Part shown: positions 49,800 to 62,615 of the stretch, in pieces
Numbering within the stretch: position 1 is the stretch's first letter
Layout of the letters: each line of letters begins with the position of its first letter
NCBI GenBank assembly: GCA_030867875.1
Contig: JAOWCC010001751.1
Span: forward strand, 22,994,369 to 23,058,368
From: Actinernus sp. WN-2022
Taxonomy: Eukaryota; Cnidaria; Anthozoa; Actiniaria; Actinernidae
Length of the DNA stretch: 64,000 bases
Direction of reading: 5' to 3'
Notes under the pieces: model-generated
What the model saw: only the letters and a program-made list of their open reading frames with translations
What the model was told of the DNA's origin: nothing
Database searches by the model: none
Made by a program: the position numbers and the translations under genes

Positions 49800-52420
49800 A
49801 TACTTAGTTAAAATTAGAGTATCTTGTATGTCGCTCATGTAAATCACTGTTCAATTTGAGTAGATTTGTCAGATATAAAGGCACCTCACCCTGCAGCCTT
49901 TTAAATGCGATAAGACACTTAGTTAAGTTAGCATCCTCATAAAAAGGTAGCCACTTCAGCTGGTTAAAAAGCGCAACAGAAGGTGCATGCTTGATGATCA
50001 GCATTGAGGATCACCCTCGCGGCTCGCTTTTGTAACTTCAGTACTCTGCCTAAACTTACTCAGTTTATCACAACTTATCCAGATAACATTTACATAATTC
50101 ATTATAGGCCTTATCATCCTATTATAGAATAAGATTCTCTGTTTGTAAGGTTGACAGCTTCTAATAGCTACCTATATATACGTTGCGAGAGTTTCTTACA
50201 ACCAGTTTATCGATATGCGGTAAAAAGGAAAGTTCCTCATCAATTTCAAGGCCTAAAAGCTTGGCACTGGCCACAGCTGGTACACCAATGCAGTCCATTT
50301 TAGAGGAGAGGCGCTTTCCTGTGACTAGTAGGACCTTGGTCTTTTTTTCGTTAAGAGGAAGCTTGTTCGTTGTCGCCCAATCAACGACCTCTGCGACGGA
50401 TCTGTTAAGCTACGTTTCCTGCAATTTCATGACTCCCTTACAATCTGCAGACGATGTAATGGTCGTATCATCTGCGTACAGATCAATCTGCTATGAACTC
50501 ATGTGCAGAGGCAAGTCCGTGATTTATAAAGATTATAAACAAGAGAGGGCCAAGGATGGTACCTGGGGCACTCCATGCTTTACATAGGCCATATCTGATT
50601 CTATCCCAGCTAAGGTAACAAGTTGACGCCTGTTTGATAAATAAGACTTCAGCCATGCCAAAGAGCAGTTGTTCACACCGTACGCCTTGAGTTTTTCTAA
50701 AAGGATAAGGTGATCAACTATATCGAATGCCTTACAGTAGTCTATAAGCACTAAGCCACTGACTCGATTCTTGTCAAAATTAAACAGTAGTTCGTCAATG
50801 ATCTGGATAAGGGCCGTCTCTGTGCTATGCCTTGTTTGCGGAAACCAGACTGCCTTGGATATAATAGATCATTCTCAGTCAGATAGCTGTACAGAGAGTC
50901 ATGTGTGTGCCTCTCATGATCAATTACTTTAGATAGTATAGGCGGCAGAACTGAAATCGGGCGGTAATTAAAAAGAGGTGTAACTTTTGCCGTCTTCCAG
51001 CGCTGTGGGAACACACTTGTCTCGAAGGAGTCAGTGGTTAATCAGCCGCGTAATAGAAGGAGCTATTACACGAGCAGCTATCCTCAATAACCGAGCGCTG
51101 ATTTTATCAATACCAGACGCCTTGCGAGGACTGATTTTCATTAGACTGCTAATCACTTGAGTCTTAGTAATAGGAGGAATAGCGAATGACACACCCGGGT
51201 CCTTTCTCGACTTAACAAAGTTGATCAATTTATCGATGTTGAACGCAAAGTTCGGTAACGTCGACCTTACTCGGTCAGCCACTGTCGTAAAATGCACATT
51301 GAACTTGTGCGCCATTTGTTTTTTATCCTCAGTGACACACTCTCCATCGTTTATGATGTTGATCACTTGTTTATCCCTTGTTGACCCAGTTAATGATTTA
51401 ATAGTCTTCCATATATTTATGGGATTGTTCTTGTTTTTTTCAAACGTCTCACTAAAATAGACTCGCTTGGCACCTCTTAACATACCGACCGCTTTGTTCC
51501 TTCTTTCCTTGTATTTAGCCCAGGTATCGGAAGTGTTTGAAAGCCTCGCTGCCTTCAAACACGTGTCCCTAAGGTGTAACTGCGTAACTGTCCCTAAGGT
51601 GTGACTCGTGCAACCCGCTTATCTCGCCACGGCCATGAATGGGAGTCAAGTACACCATCAAATAAAGACTCCCAGGAATCCAACATGTCATCAGCGAGTT
51701 CATCAAAGAGAAATACTGTATCCCACGGGACCTGCCTAAGAGTAGCTTTGAATTGTTCTATGGTTTAAGTTTTTCATGTTCCGGTATCTGATATAATGCT
51801 GATTCTTATGAGGGTTTCGATATGCATCAGTGCGAGAATATTTACGTACTGCAAACAAAGGCAGGTGATCGGAGAGACCAATGTTGTGTGTACCAATGCC
51901 TTTGATTCGCTCAGGATGGTTTGCAAAAATGTGGTCCAAGCAAGTTCCTCTAATTGGGCGCGTAGTTTCGTTTACAAGCTGTTTAAAATTTATGTTTATT
52001 AGTCCTTTACAGAGGCGATGTTTACTGAAGTTCTGTTAATTATAAAGTCGATGTTAAAATCTCCAAGTAAAATTGTCTCCTTATTTACTAGATCAGCTTT
52101 CTCGATGTTGGCCTTTAAAAGGTTTAGATCGTCAGCTTTAGAGTAGGAAGGCGGGCGGTATATTCCTGACAATAGTAGAGATCTTTTAGACTTGAACGGG
52201 AAAATCTCTAGCCATATAATCTCCAAAACGGAGGTTTCTAAGTCAGTTCTTTGCTTTACAATAAGATCTTCGTTCACGAAGGCCATTACTCCACCACCAG
52301 CCTTAGGAGACCTCACGACGGTACTGATGCTAAAGCCAGGTACATCATATAGTGAATCAGGGATATCAGGTTTTAGAAAGGTTTCGTTTAGCTAGAAACA
52401 AAAAATCAACTTGTGGCCTC
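49800..52420 (-). pseudogene. near-full-length but broken LINE (endonuclease and RT)
   Basis: In minus-strand order: an endonuclease-like domain ('LLLSGIYRPPSYSKADDLNL', 'ETILLGDFNIDFI', 'NIGLSDHLPLFAVRK', 52316-51736), a linker with 'WAKYKERRNKAVGMLRGAKR', RT motifs ('NYRPISVLPPILSKVI', 'DYCKAFDIVDHLILLEKLKA', a frameshifted 'HGVPQ' box, then 'LYADDTTITSSAD' near 50480) and a C-terminal domain to about 49804. Several frameshifts make it inactive. Confidence 0.85.
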
Positions 52421-53308
52421 CCAAATTTTCCGGTAAGTGTAGCCTAATCTGATCATATGATCTGATCAAACTATCCTGTGATTGATATTGGTGACTTGGC
52501 TTAGGTCCCGCTTAGGTAATCTTCATATTGATAATTCATTTTGAATCAGTTTTCGATATGTCCTTAGTTTGTTCTTTCAGTTGGGGGTCTTTACGTGAAT
52601 CGTTATGTAGATTATTTAAACCACGTTTAGAAATCTATCATCTTAGTCTCTGTTGTATTATATTTCCAACTGTCTTCCTGTTACAAGGTGTATCATTCTG
52701 GTTTATCCACAGTTCTCCTAGTCCTAGTTGGTAACTAGTAACATTTTACAAAATTTAATATGCACCGATTCAATCGGATCTTTGTCTAATAATCCTTTCA
52801 TATCAATACTCCCCCATCATTTCGCTACCATAGAGCAAGATTGGGCTGATCAGTGTATCTGGGAATTAATTATATATATATATAATTACATATGGTGAAT
52901 TTCTGTTGGGGAAGGGGAGGGTTTGTTTTTCATATTTTCCAACGGTAGCTACTTTGTAGTTTATAAACCAAAATAATTTCTAAGATTTTCTTTCTTATTT
53001 TTTATATTGTACAAATAATTTAAAGGACGGTAATATTTGCGTGACAGTTTGTTGAATCTTGCATGCCCTGGCCATCTGGGGGATGTAATTAGTATACACG
53101 ACGATGGCTCTAATTTCGTATAAATATAGAAATCGACTCGTCTTCAGTGAACCGTGGAAAGTGTACACACAGGAGTCTGTTGGTTTCAAAGGACTTTCAC
53201 TGCAAAATGTTGATGCATTTATTCTCAAAACTGTTGACTCGATCTATCTAAACAAGAGTTACAGCATAGGACTTTATTAGTGAAAGCACATCCGGAGAAT
53301 ACGCAACA

Positions 53309-53438
53309 ATGCGAGAGTCTGTCGACAAAGTAGCTTCATCTCACGATCAGCCGCATCGGCCAACAACATCGGCGCAAAGATTAAGGACAGCCGATGCATA
53401 CGGTAACCCGCGACAGATCGAATCCAGAGCATCCACAG
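53309..53438 (+). CDS. unknown gene exon 1
   Basis: ATG at 53309 in aacaATGcg opens 43 polar codons ('MRESVDKVASSHDQPHRPTT') ending in phase 1 at GTAAAA. The upstream 100 nt have in-frame stops, so this is the likely start. Confidence 0.6.
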
Positions 53439-56400
53439 GTAAAACTCACATGTTATATTCCATTATAACTACTTGACAAGTTCTAATTGGGTTTCTAATT
53501 GTCTTTGGTGTGGTATTTTTCAGTGGCATTGGATAGTCCTGCATTCATTCGTCCTGGGCCAGGATCGAGACTCACTTCGTTGTCTGCGTTATACCAGCCG
53601 GCATTTAAGCCATATTCCTTTTCCCATATGTACGATACTAAGTATAACAACGACTTTCGGGGAAGATACAAACCCCCTCCATCACCAACAAGGTTAGTCA
53701 AATTATGAAGGAATGAGTATCTCGTATACGCGTAGCCTGTGTTGCCCCTGGCAACGACCTCGTGTGTTCTCCGTGAACACTCGATGAAATTTATAGTTAC
53801 ATGTAAGTCTTTCTTCTAAAAACAGCATTTTCAGAACTTGTAAAAGAGGACTGTTCAGCCAAAATTCGTTTCATGTTCACGAATTAAAGCATTGCAGTTT
53901 TTCCAAATAAAGATATTTTCTCATAATACACACTAGAAAACTGATCGATTATCATAACAAACCATAACATTACATTACCAGCTGGAAAAAAACACGAATG
54001 TTACGTATACAAATACGATAACATGGTAATGCAACTTTTCGGATGCAAGTTTTAATTTTCAGAAGAGAATGCGAAACCGAGAATTTTAACCAATTTACAT
54101 ATTTCGTATGAGTGGGTTAAAAATACGACATGTTCGTAGCGTTACCGTAACTAACGGTAATCTAACTTACTGTACCGTAACTTTGTAATTTGATTGGACT
54201 AGAAAGGCATATGCCGTACAGTAACCGTGCCTTAAGTCACTGCCGTAACTTGCCCACTCATACAAAAACCGCTCTATAGCTCAGTAGACTTTGAAGTTCA
54301 TATGAGCATAACGTTTTGCATTCAAAACCAAATGGCATTAGGGACCGTCGACATACTGTTATTAGTGTACCGCTTAACGGCCAGTGCACGTCCAGTCGTT
54401 AGTGTGGGGCATTTAGATAATATTTGTTTTCACCGCCGGCTTTCTATCCCGGGCTTTCTATTTACAACAGACCGGAGTCTACCAACTACGCGGCCATCGA
54501 CTGCAGGTTCGGCGATTCTATGTACAAGCAGCACTTCCAAGTACGGCAGCCAGTGACCCTGGCCTTTGTTGTACCGTACTCAAGACACAGAAGAAATAAT
54601 CCACAACCGCGCATGAAGAACACATATCCAGACACGGTAAGTACGACATGACATGAACGAGTCGCTGGTGTTGATCACGATTTAGATACATGTAAATTGA
54701 ACTCAATTTGTTAGTATTTAGTTGCCGGGAATTAAATAATCGCCGAGACACTATGCAGCACGCCCTGACACATGGCTCAAAATCAGGGGGGGGCTGTTAC
54801 ACACGAGCCGCGACATTTAGTCCAAAACACTTTAGTTCGGAAAATAAAGAAACTGTTGAACCAGACACAAACTAGACTTAGAGAAACCTCTGGCACGGGA
54901 TATTTTAAATTAGGTGACACCAACCGAAACGATCAGTACTAAATTTAGCTAATTTAGTTAAATCTAATTAAATCGTCAACACCGATGTTGGAGCTCCCGG
55001 GAGGGGGATACTCCGAGGAGTTTCGGGTGGGAGTGTGCCGCCCGGGTCTCAAAATCCTGACCCTATTTCAGACCAAAATATTAGATTTTCCATACCCTTT
55101 TTCAGACCTGTACTCTATTTCATAACAAGAGAAATATATGAACATGTGCGGTCTCACTGACTTCCCTGTCAAGATCATACCCTATTCCAGACTAAAAATG
55201 CGCAATTTATGACCCTATTTCAGAGTAAAACAGCTCGAAAACCGTACCCTTTGCGGCGGCACATACCCGTGTAGCTTATATATGGGAGTTACCCCCCCCC
55301 CCCGGGTGTTGGAGCAACTCTAGTGTTTTCAGAAAATTGGTCAGCAAATTAGAAAGGTGCAATGTCATCCTATGTTGCTCATACATGTTGCCTCTTGAGC
55401 AACTTGCAACATTCGATAATTGATTTGCGGTCCATTACTAATCTGAAACTAGTCATACAGTAGTTTGCGATTAATGCATGTATCGCCATTGTTACACTGA
55501 ACGTACTGAAATCCATAACCAGAAGTCTCCATAAGTATAATTGAACGCGGCCCATTAGTTTACGGTATAATCTTTTTTTAGAACGGCGCTCGAACAACTT
55601 TCGTGGATGAAAAACAATGGCATCCATGCTTAGTTCTCTAAATAGAACAAAGGCTTTCATGTTTTGGGCCAATGAATGAATGATTTTAATTTATACACGG
55701 TAATCGTCATCAACAGGGTTGGTTTTCACACGAGCCGTGTCCAATACAAAAGTCTTAAAAATACAAGAATAGCTATCATAAATACTAATAAATCTAATTA
55801 TAACTACTAAATACTTATTTTAACCTAAATGCTAAGCCTAAATAATACTATTAAAAGCTACATCACTAAATCTACGTTTAAAAATCATCAATGTTTCACT
55901 CTGCTTTTGTGTTTGAGGTAAATTGTTCTACATGCTGCTCCACTGTAAGCAAATGCACGTTTACCAAAATTTGTTTTAGGGGCTGGTAAACTAAGGTTTG
56001 TGGTAGAGTCTCGAAGATTATAACTGTGACCTTCTCCAGAATAAGAGAACAATTCCCTTAGGTAGTTTGGCCCATGACCGTTAAGAGATTTATACATCAT
56101 AACTGATTCTGTTTTTAATCTTCTTTCGTCTAGTGGAAGCCAATCTAATTGTTCTCGTATAAAACGAGAGCGCACAGTATAATCAGATTTAGTAATAATC
56201 CTCAATAATAGTAATAATCCTCTGGGCCAATCAGAGTTGCTGGCCCGGGCATTTATATCCCGTACACTGATGATGGGCCAAAACCAAGACTTCCTAAGGA
56301 GAGGAATCGCTCACCTAATTAATTCATGAAATGACCATATAAACTAACATAAATTAGCAGTGGTTTTAAAATATACAATTTTGACCGCATTTGAGCGACG

Positions 56401-57964
56401 ATGGTTGTTTAGTGTAGTGGTTGCGACGTTTGCCTTACGAGTAGTCGGCAGCGGGGTTCGAGTTCCAGAAAATCTCTTTTTACCTCACCATTTTCTTGAG
56501 AAGTTTTTCTTGAGAAACCTTGCTCTAGGTGGGTAAGATCTTGTTTACTGACCGGTTAGGTTTTTTTATTTTTCAGGGTAGGATTTTAGTTAGTTTATAT
56601 TGTCATTTCATGAATAAATTAAGTGAGCGATTCCTCTTCTTAGGAGCTCGTGCCAAAACCTAGTATGACAGATCGAGACTTCTGCTAATATAATTTATTT
56701 ATGTTTTTTCTCTTTTGCTGTAGTCGAGGTGGATTTGGTCATCTCCAACAAAATCTCAAGATAGAGACAATATCTCCTCTCAAGGTAGCCGATCCTGTTT
56801 TGTTAATAAAATTTCATGAAGGATATTGCCTACCGCTTGAAGTGCATGTGTTATACGTGACTAACACACGTATCTGATACTTCATTTGTTTTATAATTGT
56901 GAAAATTATATCGGGGGTGCGAGCGCCGTAGGGGGTGCGAGCTGCCAGGGGGTCCGTGGCATAATAACCTCTTGGAAGTTTTATAAACATAATGACTCCA
57001 CAATGGCATTTCCCGCATTTCGAGAGTAAAACACACATTGGGTGGGACTCGACGGGCCGTAGGGGATGCGATGTCACCCTCGCACGCTTGATAATGACGG
57101 GCCTTGATAGTCAGAAAGAACGACCGCGTGACTCACTTTCCTGGACGCGGTATTTACAGCCTGTGATACTTTCATATAAATTCATAATCTATACTTTACT
57201 AGTACCAAAGATACATTGCACACATGTGATGTTACACCAATCTCGTTCCTAGAGCCCGCGCGTTTTTCGGCCAGCGGTGACCAAACGCCGTATCTTGGCG
57301 CTAGCCAAAAGATCGCGGGCTCTTGTTACACGCGACGATTTCTGACGATGATTTGCGCGAAAAGTCAGTATAATGTAACAGGCGCGCTGGACGATTTTTA
57401 ACATAATCTTCGTTGGGCAACATGTTGCAAGTTTTTGAATGACCTTCAACACCTTTGGCCACGCCGTTGCCTTTTTGCGCAACGTCATCCCAGCAACTTG
57501 TCCACTATGCCCATGGAAACGAGGCTACGTCAACAAACAGATTATCCCACTCGTCCGCCAATTTTTTTTTAACGAGGGTGTCGAGGGTGCTTAGGCGCTT
57601 GCTAGATGTTGCAAATGTTGCGCTAAAACTCATCCCGTGTAACATTCCTGTTGCCGCATCAATGCAATGTTGCGATAAACGTTGTCTCTCAATGTACAGT
57701 ATACAGGTATTAAAAATCGTCAAACAACGGAGTGGACACGCCGAGAAAGCGTTCTCTTCCTCGTCGATTCGCTCATTGCTCGCGCCTTTTCTTTTGCGGA
57801 GGGAGGGATCGAACCTCTGACACCCAGGATAGAGAAAAAGGAAAAAAAGACTATTTTAGACCGTATAGTATGTTAATCAGTAATCATTTTTCTTTCTACC
57901 AACAGAACCGCAATTCAGAGGAGGTCACAATCCGTATCGCTACCACCGATGGTGCTCAAGATAA
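53309..57964 (+). CDS. unrecognised 194-aa basic Tyr/Pro-rich protein (5 exons)
   Basis: Exons 53309-53438, 53524-53692, 54471-54636, 56724-56784 and 57906-57964 sum to 585 nt in phase (1,2,0,1). All have GT-AG borders, with good pyrimidine tracts at exons 4 and 5. I do not recognise the family. It has no signal peptide or membrane segment. The first ~45 residues are polar. The middle holds 'SALYQPAFKPYSFSHMYDTK' and 'RGRYKPPPSPTRPES'; then come 'DSMYKQHFQVRQPVTLAFVV' and a basic, aromatic tail ending 'HNPYRYHRWCSR'. Short repeated Tyr/Pro/Asn motifs such as 'YDTKYNN' recall small ciliary microtubule inner proteins, a weak inference. The exon 4 to 5 phase decides the C-terminus; an in-phase alternative would end '...TATSQHRS'. 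Confidence 0.62.
53524..53692 (+). CDS. unknown gene exon 2
   Basis: Acceptor tggtatttttcag, phase 2 donor GTTAGT. Encodes 'FIRPGPGSRLTSLSALYQPA' and the proline-rich 'KPPPSPT'. Confidence 0.65.
54103..54275. mobile_element. MITE, second copy of the 23118-23324 family
   Basis: 'tttcgtatgagtgggtt' at the left pairs with 'cttgcccactcatacaaaa' at the right. The interior has 'gccgtacagtaaccgtgcc'. It lies in intron 2 of the unknown gene. Confidence 0.7.
54471..54636 (+). CDS. unknown gene exon 3
   Basis: Acceptor tttctatttacaacag, donor GTAAGT, phase 0. Encodes 'STNYAAIDCRFGDSMYKQHF' and 'VTLAFVVPYSRHRRNNPQPR'. A MITE copy (54103-54275) lies just upstream. Confidence 0.66.
54990..55315. mobile_element. 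inverted-repeat element with GGGAGTATCCCCC-type ends
   Basis: 'ggagctcccgggaggggga' at the left mirrors 'ccccccccccgggtgttggag' at the right, enclosing repeated 'ccctatttcagacc' words. A decayed relative lies near 34440-34720 ('attttggtctaaaatagggt'). Confidence 0.6.
55680..56205 (-). pseudogene. 5'-truncated LINE, C-terminal domain and 3' UTR
   Basis: The minus strand encodes 'TVRSRFIREQLDWLPLDERR', 'KTESVMMYKSLNGHGPNYLR' and 'SYNLRDSTTNLSLPAPKTNF', ending about 55888, then an AT-rich 3' region. It is in intron 3 of the unknown gene. Confidence 0.82.
56395..56580 (+). repeat. tRNA-derived SINE
   Basis: 'gtttagtgtagtggttgcga' supplies box A (from 56407) and 'ggggttcgagttcc' box B (56453-56466). 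A non-tRNA body follows. It is in intron 3 of the unknown gene. Confidence 0.6.
56724..56784 (+). CDS. unknown gene exon 4
   Basis: Short exon after acceptor ttttctcttttgctgtag. Encodes 'SRWIWSSPTKSQDRDNISSQ' and a phase 1 G at donor GTAGCC. Confidence 0.55.
57906..57964 (+). CDS. unknown gene exon 5 and stop
   Basis: Acceptor tttttctttctaccaacag. In the phase set by exon 4 it reads 'EPQFRGGHNPYRYHRWCSR' then TAA at 57962-57964. The aromatic, arginine-rich composition resembles the rest of the protein, which favours this frame. Confidence 0.55.
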
Positions 57965-58670
57965 CACAGCTACATCACAACACAGATCATAATGTTGAAC
58001 ACTACTGTGAAGTAAAAAGTCAGTAGAACTGAATATGAAATTTGTCAAAGTTTAATAATAATGACCAATAGTGTTTTACGATACTGCGACGAAATTTCGG
58101 GTTGAGAATAGCCCGGTAAGTGAATTAGAAATACGGATATAAAGTCATTGAATTCGGTTTAAAATGTACTAAGTCATGCGCAAGCTACGGTTAAGGGTTG
58201 TTAATTTAAGTGGTTTGCTTATGCCTTACAAGTTCGGTTTATTTTGGCTGTTAATGTTTCTCTATTTCTCCTGTCTATAGTTAAAAGTAGGCTCAGTTTT
58301 CTTGACCCAGCTTTCACTTCTCCACAGCCGTAGAAACTGACTGGAGCGAGTAGTCGAATTGTTTTAGTAGAAACGAACTTGATCAATCTTAAACTGAAAC
58401 AAGAATGCCTTTTTGTAATTTGACGACTTGGTGATTTGTTTTGCTTTTTAAAACCGGCTTTTTCGCTACTCACTGTCTATCACAGATAAACCAATTAGTG
58501 GACTATTACGAATCCTGCATTCTGATTGGCTACGCTACTATAGGTCTATTTATGATAGCCCATGGTAGAGAAAAACCGCACGCATTTTCACGAAATAATA
58601 ACATTTTTTCTACTTCAATTTGTTTCTTTCTATAATTTGTTACTGTCCGACTAGGTAGTTTATACTAAAA

Positions 58671-58773
58671 CAATTAGACCTCTCGCCCTCATGGGCTACG
58701 AGTTAAATAGCCCATTCGACTGCGCCTCATGGGCTATTGACTCGTAGCCCATGAGGGCGAGATGTCTAATTGT
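58671..58773. repeat. palindrome around CTCGCCCTCATGGGCTA
   Basis: 'caattagacctctcgccctc' pairs with 'gagggcgagatgtctaattg', with 'atgggctacgagt' / 'actcgtagcccat' inside. Confidence 0.85.
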
Positions 58774-58929
58774 TAATTATAGTTCGCCACAAAATTTTGG
58801 CGCGCGCTCATTGGCTATAAGCGATCACGTGACGTGATAGGTGTCGTCCGCGGATGCAAACTGTCAGGCGATAGTGCCCGCTGACAGCGGAAGACAATTT
58901 TGTGATGAACAATAACGACAAATAAATTA

Positions 58930-59065
58930 TTAAGAACTATCGGCTGATAGTTTCCCTTGGAAATTTGATGTTCTTAAAACTAGCATATTTGCGTTCTCGG
59001 GCTTAGATTTGTTTTAAGAACATCAAATTTCCGCGGGTATCATCAGCCGATAGTTCCTCGACAGA
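58930..59065. repeat. inverted repeat around ACTATCGGCTGATAGT
   Basis: 'gaactatcggctgatag' and 'aaatttgatgttcttaaaac' pair with 'gttttaagaacatcaaattt' and 'atcagccgatagttc'. Confidence 0.8.
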
Positions 59066-59307
59066 CATACTATATGTGTTATAGATTTTCCGCTGCGAAG
59101 CTGTGGACTCTATACCAGACAACCTAAGAAAGCTAGATAACTACAATAGTTTTAAAAATAATATAGCAAAGCTAGATTTTACTGGATTGGATTAGATTTA
59201 TAGAATATCATGTGTGCACTGAACCACTGTCTCGATATTAGTTTTAATATTGTTCACCTTAGAAATTGTTATCTCATATTTTTAGTAATATTTAGACTTA
59301 TTTTAGG

Positions 59308-59460
59308 GCAATCCCTTTATGTAGGACGACACGAATTTTTACCAAAAATACAATAGAATACAACACAATTCAATACAACAATAGAACGCAACACAATACA
59401 ATACAATAGAATACAATTTGGTATCAATTCGTGTCGTCCTACATGAAGGGATGGCCTATT
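59308..59460. mobile_element. small inverted-repeat element with AATACAA core
   Basis: 'tttatgtaggacgacacgaa' pairs with 'ttcgtgtcgtcctacatgaa'. The core is a degenerate 'atacaatagaatacaa' tandem. Confidence 0.75.
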
Positions 59461-59482
59461 TTAGAGTTGTAAATGAAATATA

Positions 59483-60430
59483 TTTCAAAAACTCATGAAT
59501 AATTAATGAGCATTTTGTCCAATCAGATGAAGCAAATCAGTCACGTGCATGCTCCTTTATACCTGATAAAATCTCATCATTCTTAAAGGCCCGCGGAGGG
59601 ATTTGAATTCTGTCCCAGGGGGAAATGGGGTTAATGATTGAGACAATGGAATTTCTATTAATGTTTCAGCTTTCTCATTGAATTGCTAATTAGGATGAAC
59701 GTTTTATATAAAGAATACTAATGAACATGAAATTTTATATAAAGTTTCATCCTAATTAAGAATTCACTGATAAAGACCCAAAGATAGCAAAAAGTACACG
59801 GAACATAAGGTACCTAGATAATATTTTTCGCACTAAATTTACTAATATCAGCAAACTACCGAGATACACAGATAATATTTTTTAAATGAAGTTATCCAAC
59901 TACCATTACTTGTTTGCCGAGCCACTGTTAAGTTCCAATTCAAAGCCAAACTCAAAGCCGTAAAATAATAAAAACGTGTATTAAACTTACATATTTTGTG
60001 CCGGAGTCAAAAATTTAGAGTCTGCCGTCATGTCAGTCACATCGCTTTCCAAGTCTTGAACTTTATCGAGGTAAACCACGACACCAAATCCTTCAAGTGC
60101 AGGTTGTTCTTACATTGCGAAACGCCGCTTCAAACAACATAGTATGGTAATTTCTTCATGTCATTCCCTTGAGATGTTCGTAATTGCAGGCGGTGATTAC
60201 TCGAATATTTTGCATGGCGTTGTGAATACAAAGGTTCAATGCATATGGTTCATTAAGTAACCATTCCCTTGAGATGTGCGTCTTTCTTTCATTGCATTCT
60301 TAAAGCGTTTTTGAAGCCGTTTAAAACACTCACAGCACGTGTTTTATCAAGTCTAAAAATTCTCGGCCTTCGCCCTCGAATTTTTAAACTTGATAAAACA
60401 CTGCTGTTCGTGTTTTAAACAGTACTTAAC
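59483..60430. mobile_element. ~1-kb element, copy 2
   Basis: Direct-orientation copy of 36124-37219 without the 150-bp insertion. The minus-strand exon-like segment reads 'GFGVVVYLDKVQDLESDVTD', followed by a one-base change of frame before the GTAAG, so the segment is no longer intact here. Confidence 0.85.
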
Positions 60431-60480
60431 TATCTTATTATTATATAACGTATTTTTATCTAATTTTCTTTTTGTTGTGG

Positions 60481-60766
60481 CATAGTTAATAGAGTGGAAT
60501 GGTTAGGAAACCCAGCGACCTTCTTTGTTATAGGTCTTTGTTAGCTTTTTTCAACCTTGAACGTGCACAAAAAAACAATAGAAATTCCAATGTGTTAATC
60601 ATTCAGCCAATAGAAACGCGTGAGTTCAGTCGTTGAGGGGACGCTAATGAACTATAACCGTGCACAATCTTTTGTCTTACCCCTTCCAACCTAAATCGCA
60701 GCGCCTTTGTTAGCCCCTTTGAAGTTTGCCGGGTTTCCTAACCATTCCACTCTATTAACTATGATA
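60481..60766. mobile_element. inverted-repeat MITE
   Basis: 'catagttaatagagtggaat' and 'attccactctattaactatg' are the ends, continuing with 'ggttaggaaaccc' / 'gggtttcctaacc'. Confidence 0.82.
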
Positions 60767-61261
60767 AAACACAAACATAAAGTCTCTAACCCTTTTAATA
60801 TTACTGAGCGCACGGCGTGCTGTGACCGTCACCAATAAAGCACTCTCGTTAGCCAGTTACCTGCTTGGATTTTGTACTGTGCACGAAGTAAACGTTGGAA
60901 TAGAAACTTAGCAATTTGTGCCGGCCTATTAATTAATATCTTCCCCTCTGGAGGGGGGGGGGGGGGGGGGGGGCGTTTCGACATTTTGAAAGCCCACTTG
61001 GATCCAATTCCCTACCCAGGCTGTCAAGATTTCCACCTGTTTATTATTTACCTTTTTTTTCAGGACTTCCTCACATTCTATGATGATGACACTTTATTAA
61101 CTTGTCTAAGTCTTCTAGCCGACCCAGAGTCTACTAATCGGGGAGACCAGGAGTATAATATACATAACTTTAAGTATAATGATAATAATGAAATCTAAGA
61201 AAAAGTTATAAGAGCAGTAAAAAAATAAAAATAAAAATAAAATGTTACTAAGACAGGAGAC

Positions 61262-61555
61262 CATATATAACCAGAAGCGTCCATCTCGCATACTAGGCCT
61301 TCACAAGTTATAGTCGTTTTTTTTATAACAGTTTCCCGCTATTCGATCTTGGGTTGCAATCATTCCTAAGGGAATAAAATCACAAAAGCGTAGCAGCCAT
61401 GTTGTTGGTATAACAAAAGTAGCTAATGAGGCATATTTTGCTCCGTCACTGTGCAATCCAATAATTGACGGAAAAAATTATCTAAAAATAGCCCAACTCA
61501 TTGTGAAAACGCTGTGGCAGCTATATAGGAGATATGGACGCTCCTGGTTATGGGC
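61262..61555. mobile_element. inverted-repeat element
   Basis: 'ataaccagaagcgtccat' pairs with 'atggacgctcctggttat'. It appears to enclose a relative of the 19414 element (GGGTTGCAATC ... GTGCAATCC, about 61352-61470). Confidence 0.55.
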
Positions 61556-62189
61556 TCCTGGTCATGACTAAGACTAATATCTAAGCTAAAAGTTGATGAT
61601 CTAATTGACAATGTGATGTTTAAATAATTAACTAATTAAGATATATTCATATATGTATATACATACACATATAAACATATGAATCATCATTCTCCCTTAA
61701 ATATTTGTTTACTTAAGACTTTGAAGATGTCCACCATTTCTGCGAGAGAAACCGATCGATAGAAAAATCCCCTAGGTTTCCGAGGATGACCTTCCAGAGA
61801 CTCTCACACACTTCACCCTTATCGGCTCTTGCCGTGTTCTGAGTGACAACACACTTGCTATTCGGAATGTACTATTTATCACATTTGAAAGACACGTCAG
61901 TTATAATTGTGGCTCTAAAAACCGGTAAGCAATATTAATAATCGGTATATCCTGTTCTCAGTGTTCCCTGCTCGCTTTCGCTCTTTTCACGCGGCGGCCA
62001 CGGTTGAGTCCCACGAGAATTTCAGAAACCTTTGTTTCCCCCCATCTAACCTCGTTCTGAACTGCACAGTGCGAGGCTACACGCGGGAAATCTATTGTTT
62101 CTAGCGCGCAGCATGTCCACCACGTGGTAATCTTGAGCGAAAGCTGCATGAAGCGCGGGTTCCGGTACGGTCAGTGAAGTCCAGTCTGT

Positions 62190-62615
62190 AGATAGACATA
62201 CACGACTTTCATAATGGCCGCCTCCTAATTTGCATATGTGATTTCCCGTTTCGGTAGTTTATCCACATGTATAGAAAATATAAACATTGCCGTGTGAAAG
62301 AGCATGTTGATATTAGTGAACTTGTGAAAGTTGAGTGCTGTAGCTTATAAAGCAATGAAGTTAGAGCCAGTTGAAATTAGAGAGATTTGTATGAGAAAAA
62401 CAACGGAGGCCTTTATAGCCTCGCTTTCATATTTTTCTACATTACAAATGCTTATAGCTCAACAGCAATTTTCCACATTGCTCTAAAACTCAACACAATT
62501 ACTAGTTTTAATGTGATCTTTCATATGGTAGCATTAGTTTCCCTCTACAGATTGATCTACCAAATTATGCAAATTAGGAGGTGGCCGAAGGCGGCCATTA
62601 TGAAAGTTGTGTATG
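62190..62615. mobile_element. inverted-repeat element
   Basis: 'acgactttcataatggccgc' and 'ctcctaatttgcat' pair with 'atgcaaattaggag' and 'gcggccattatgaaagttgt'. The 97-codon frame inside (62387-62680) runs past the right end and resembles no known protein. Confidence 0.7.

Larger units (their letters stand above)
46836..53308. other. intergenic region between divergent genes
   Basis: It contains two DNA elements (46972-47586, 47595-48232) and a pile of LINE fragments in both orientations (48690-52420). The last 800 bases (52430-53308) show only AT-rich sequence with a short TATATATATATA run near 52870. No core promoter could be assigned. Confidence 0.6.

Noticed and set aside
61958..62149. 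Minus-strand frame near a CpG-richer patch
   Set aside because: No domain, no splice partners found, and overlapping inverted-repeat sequence.
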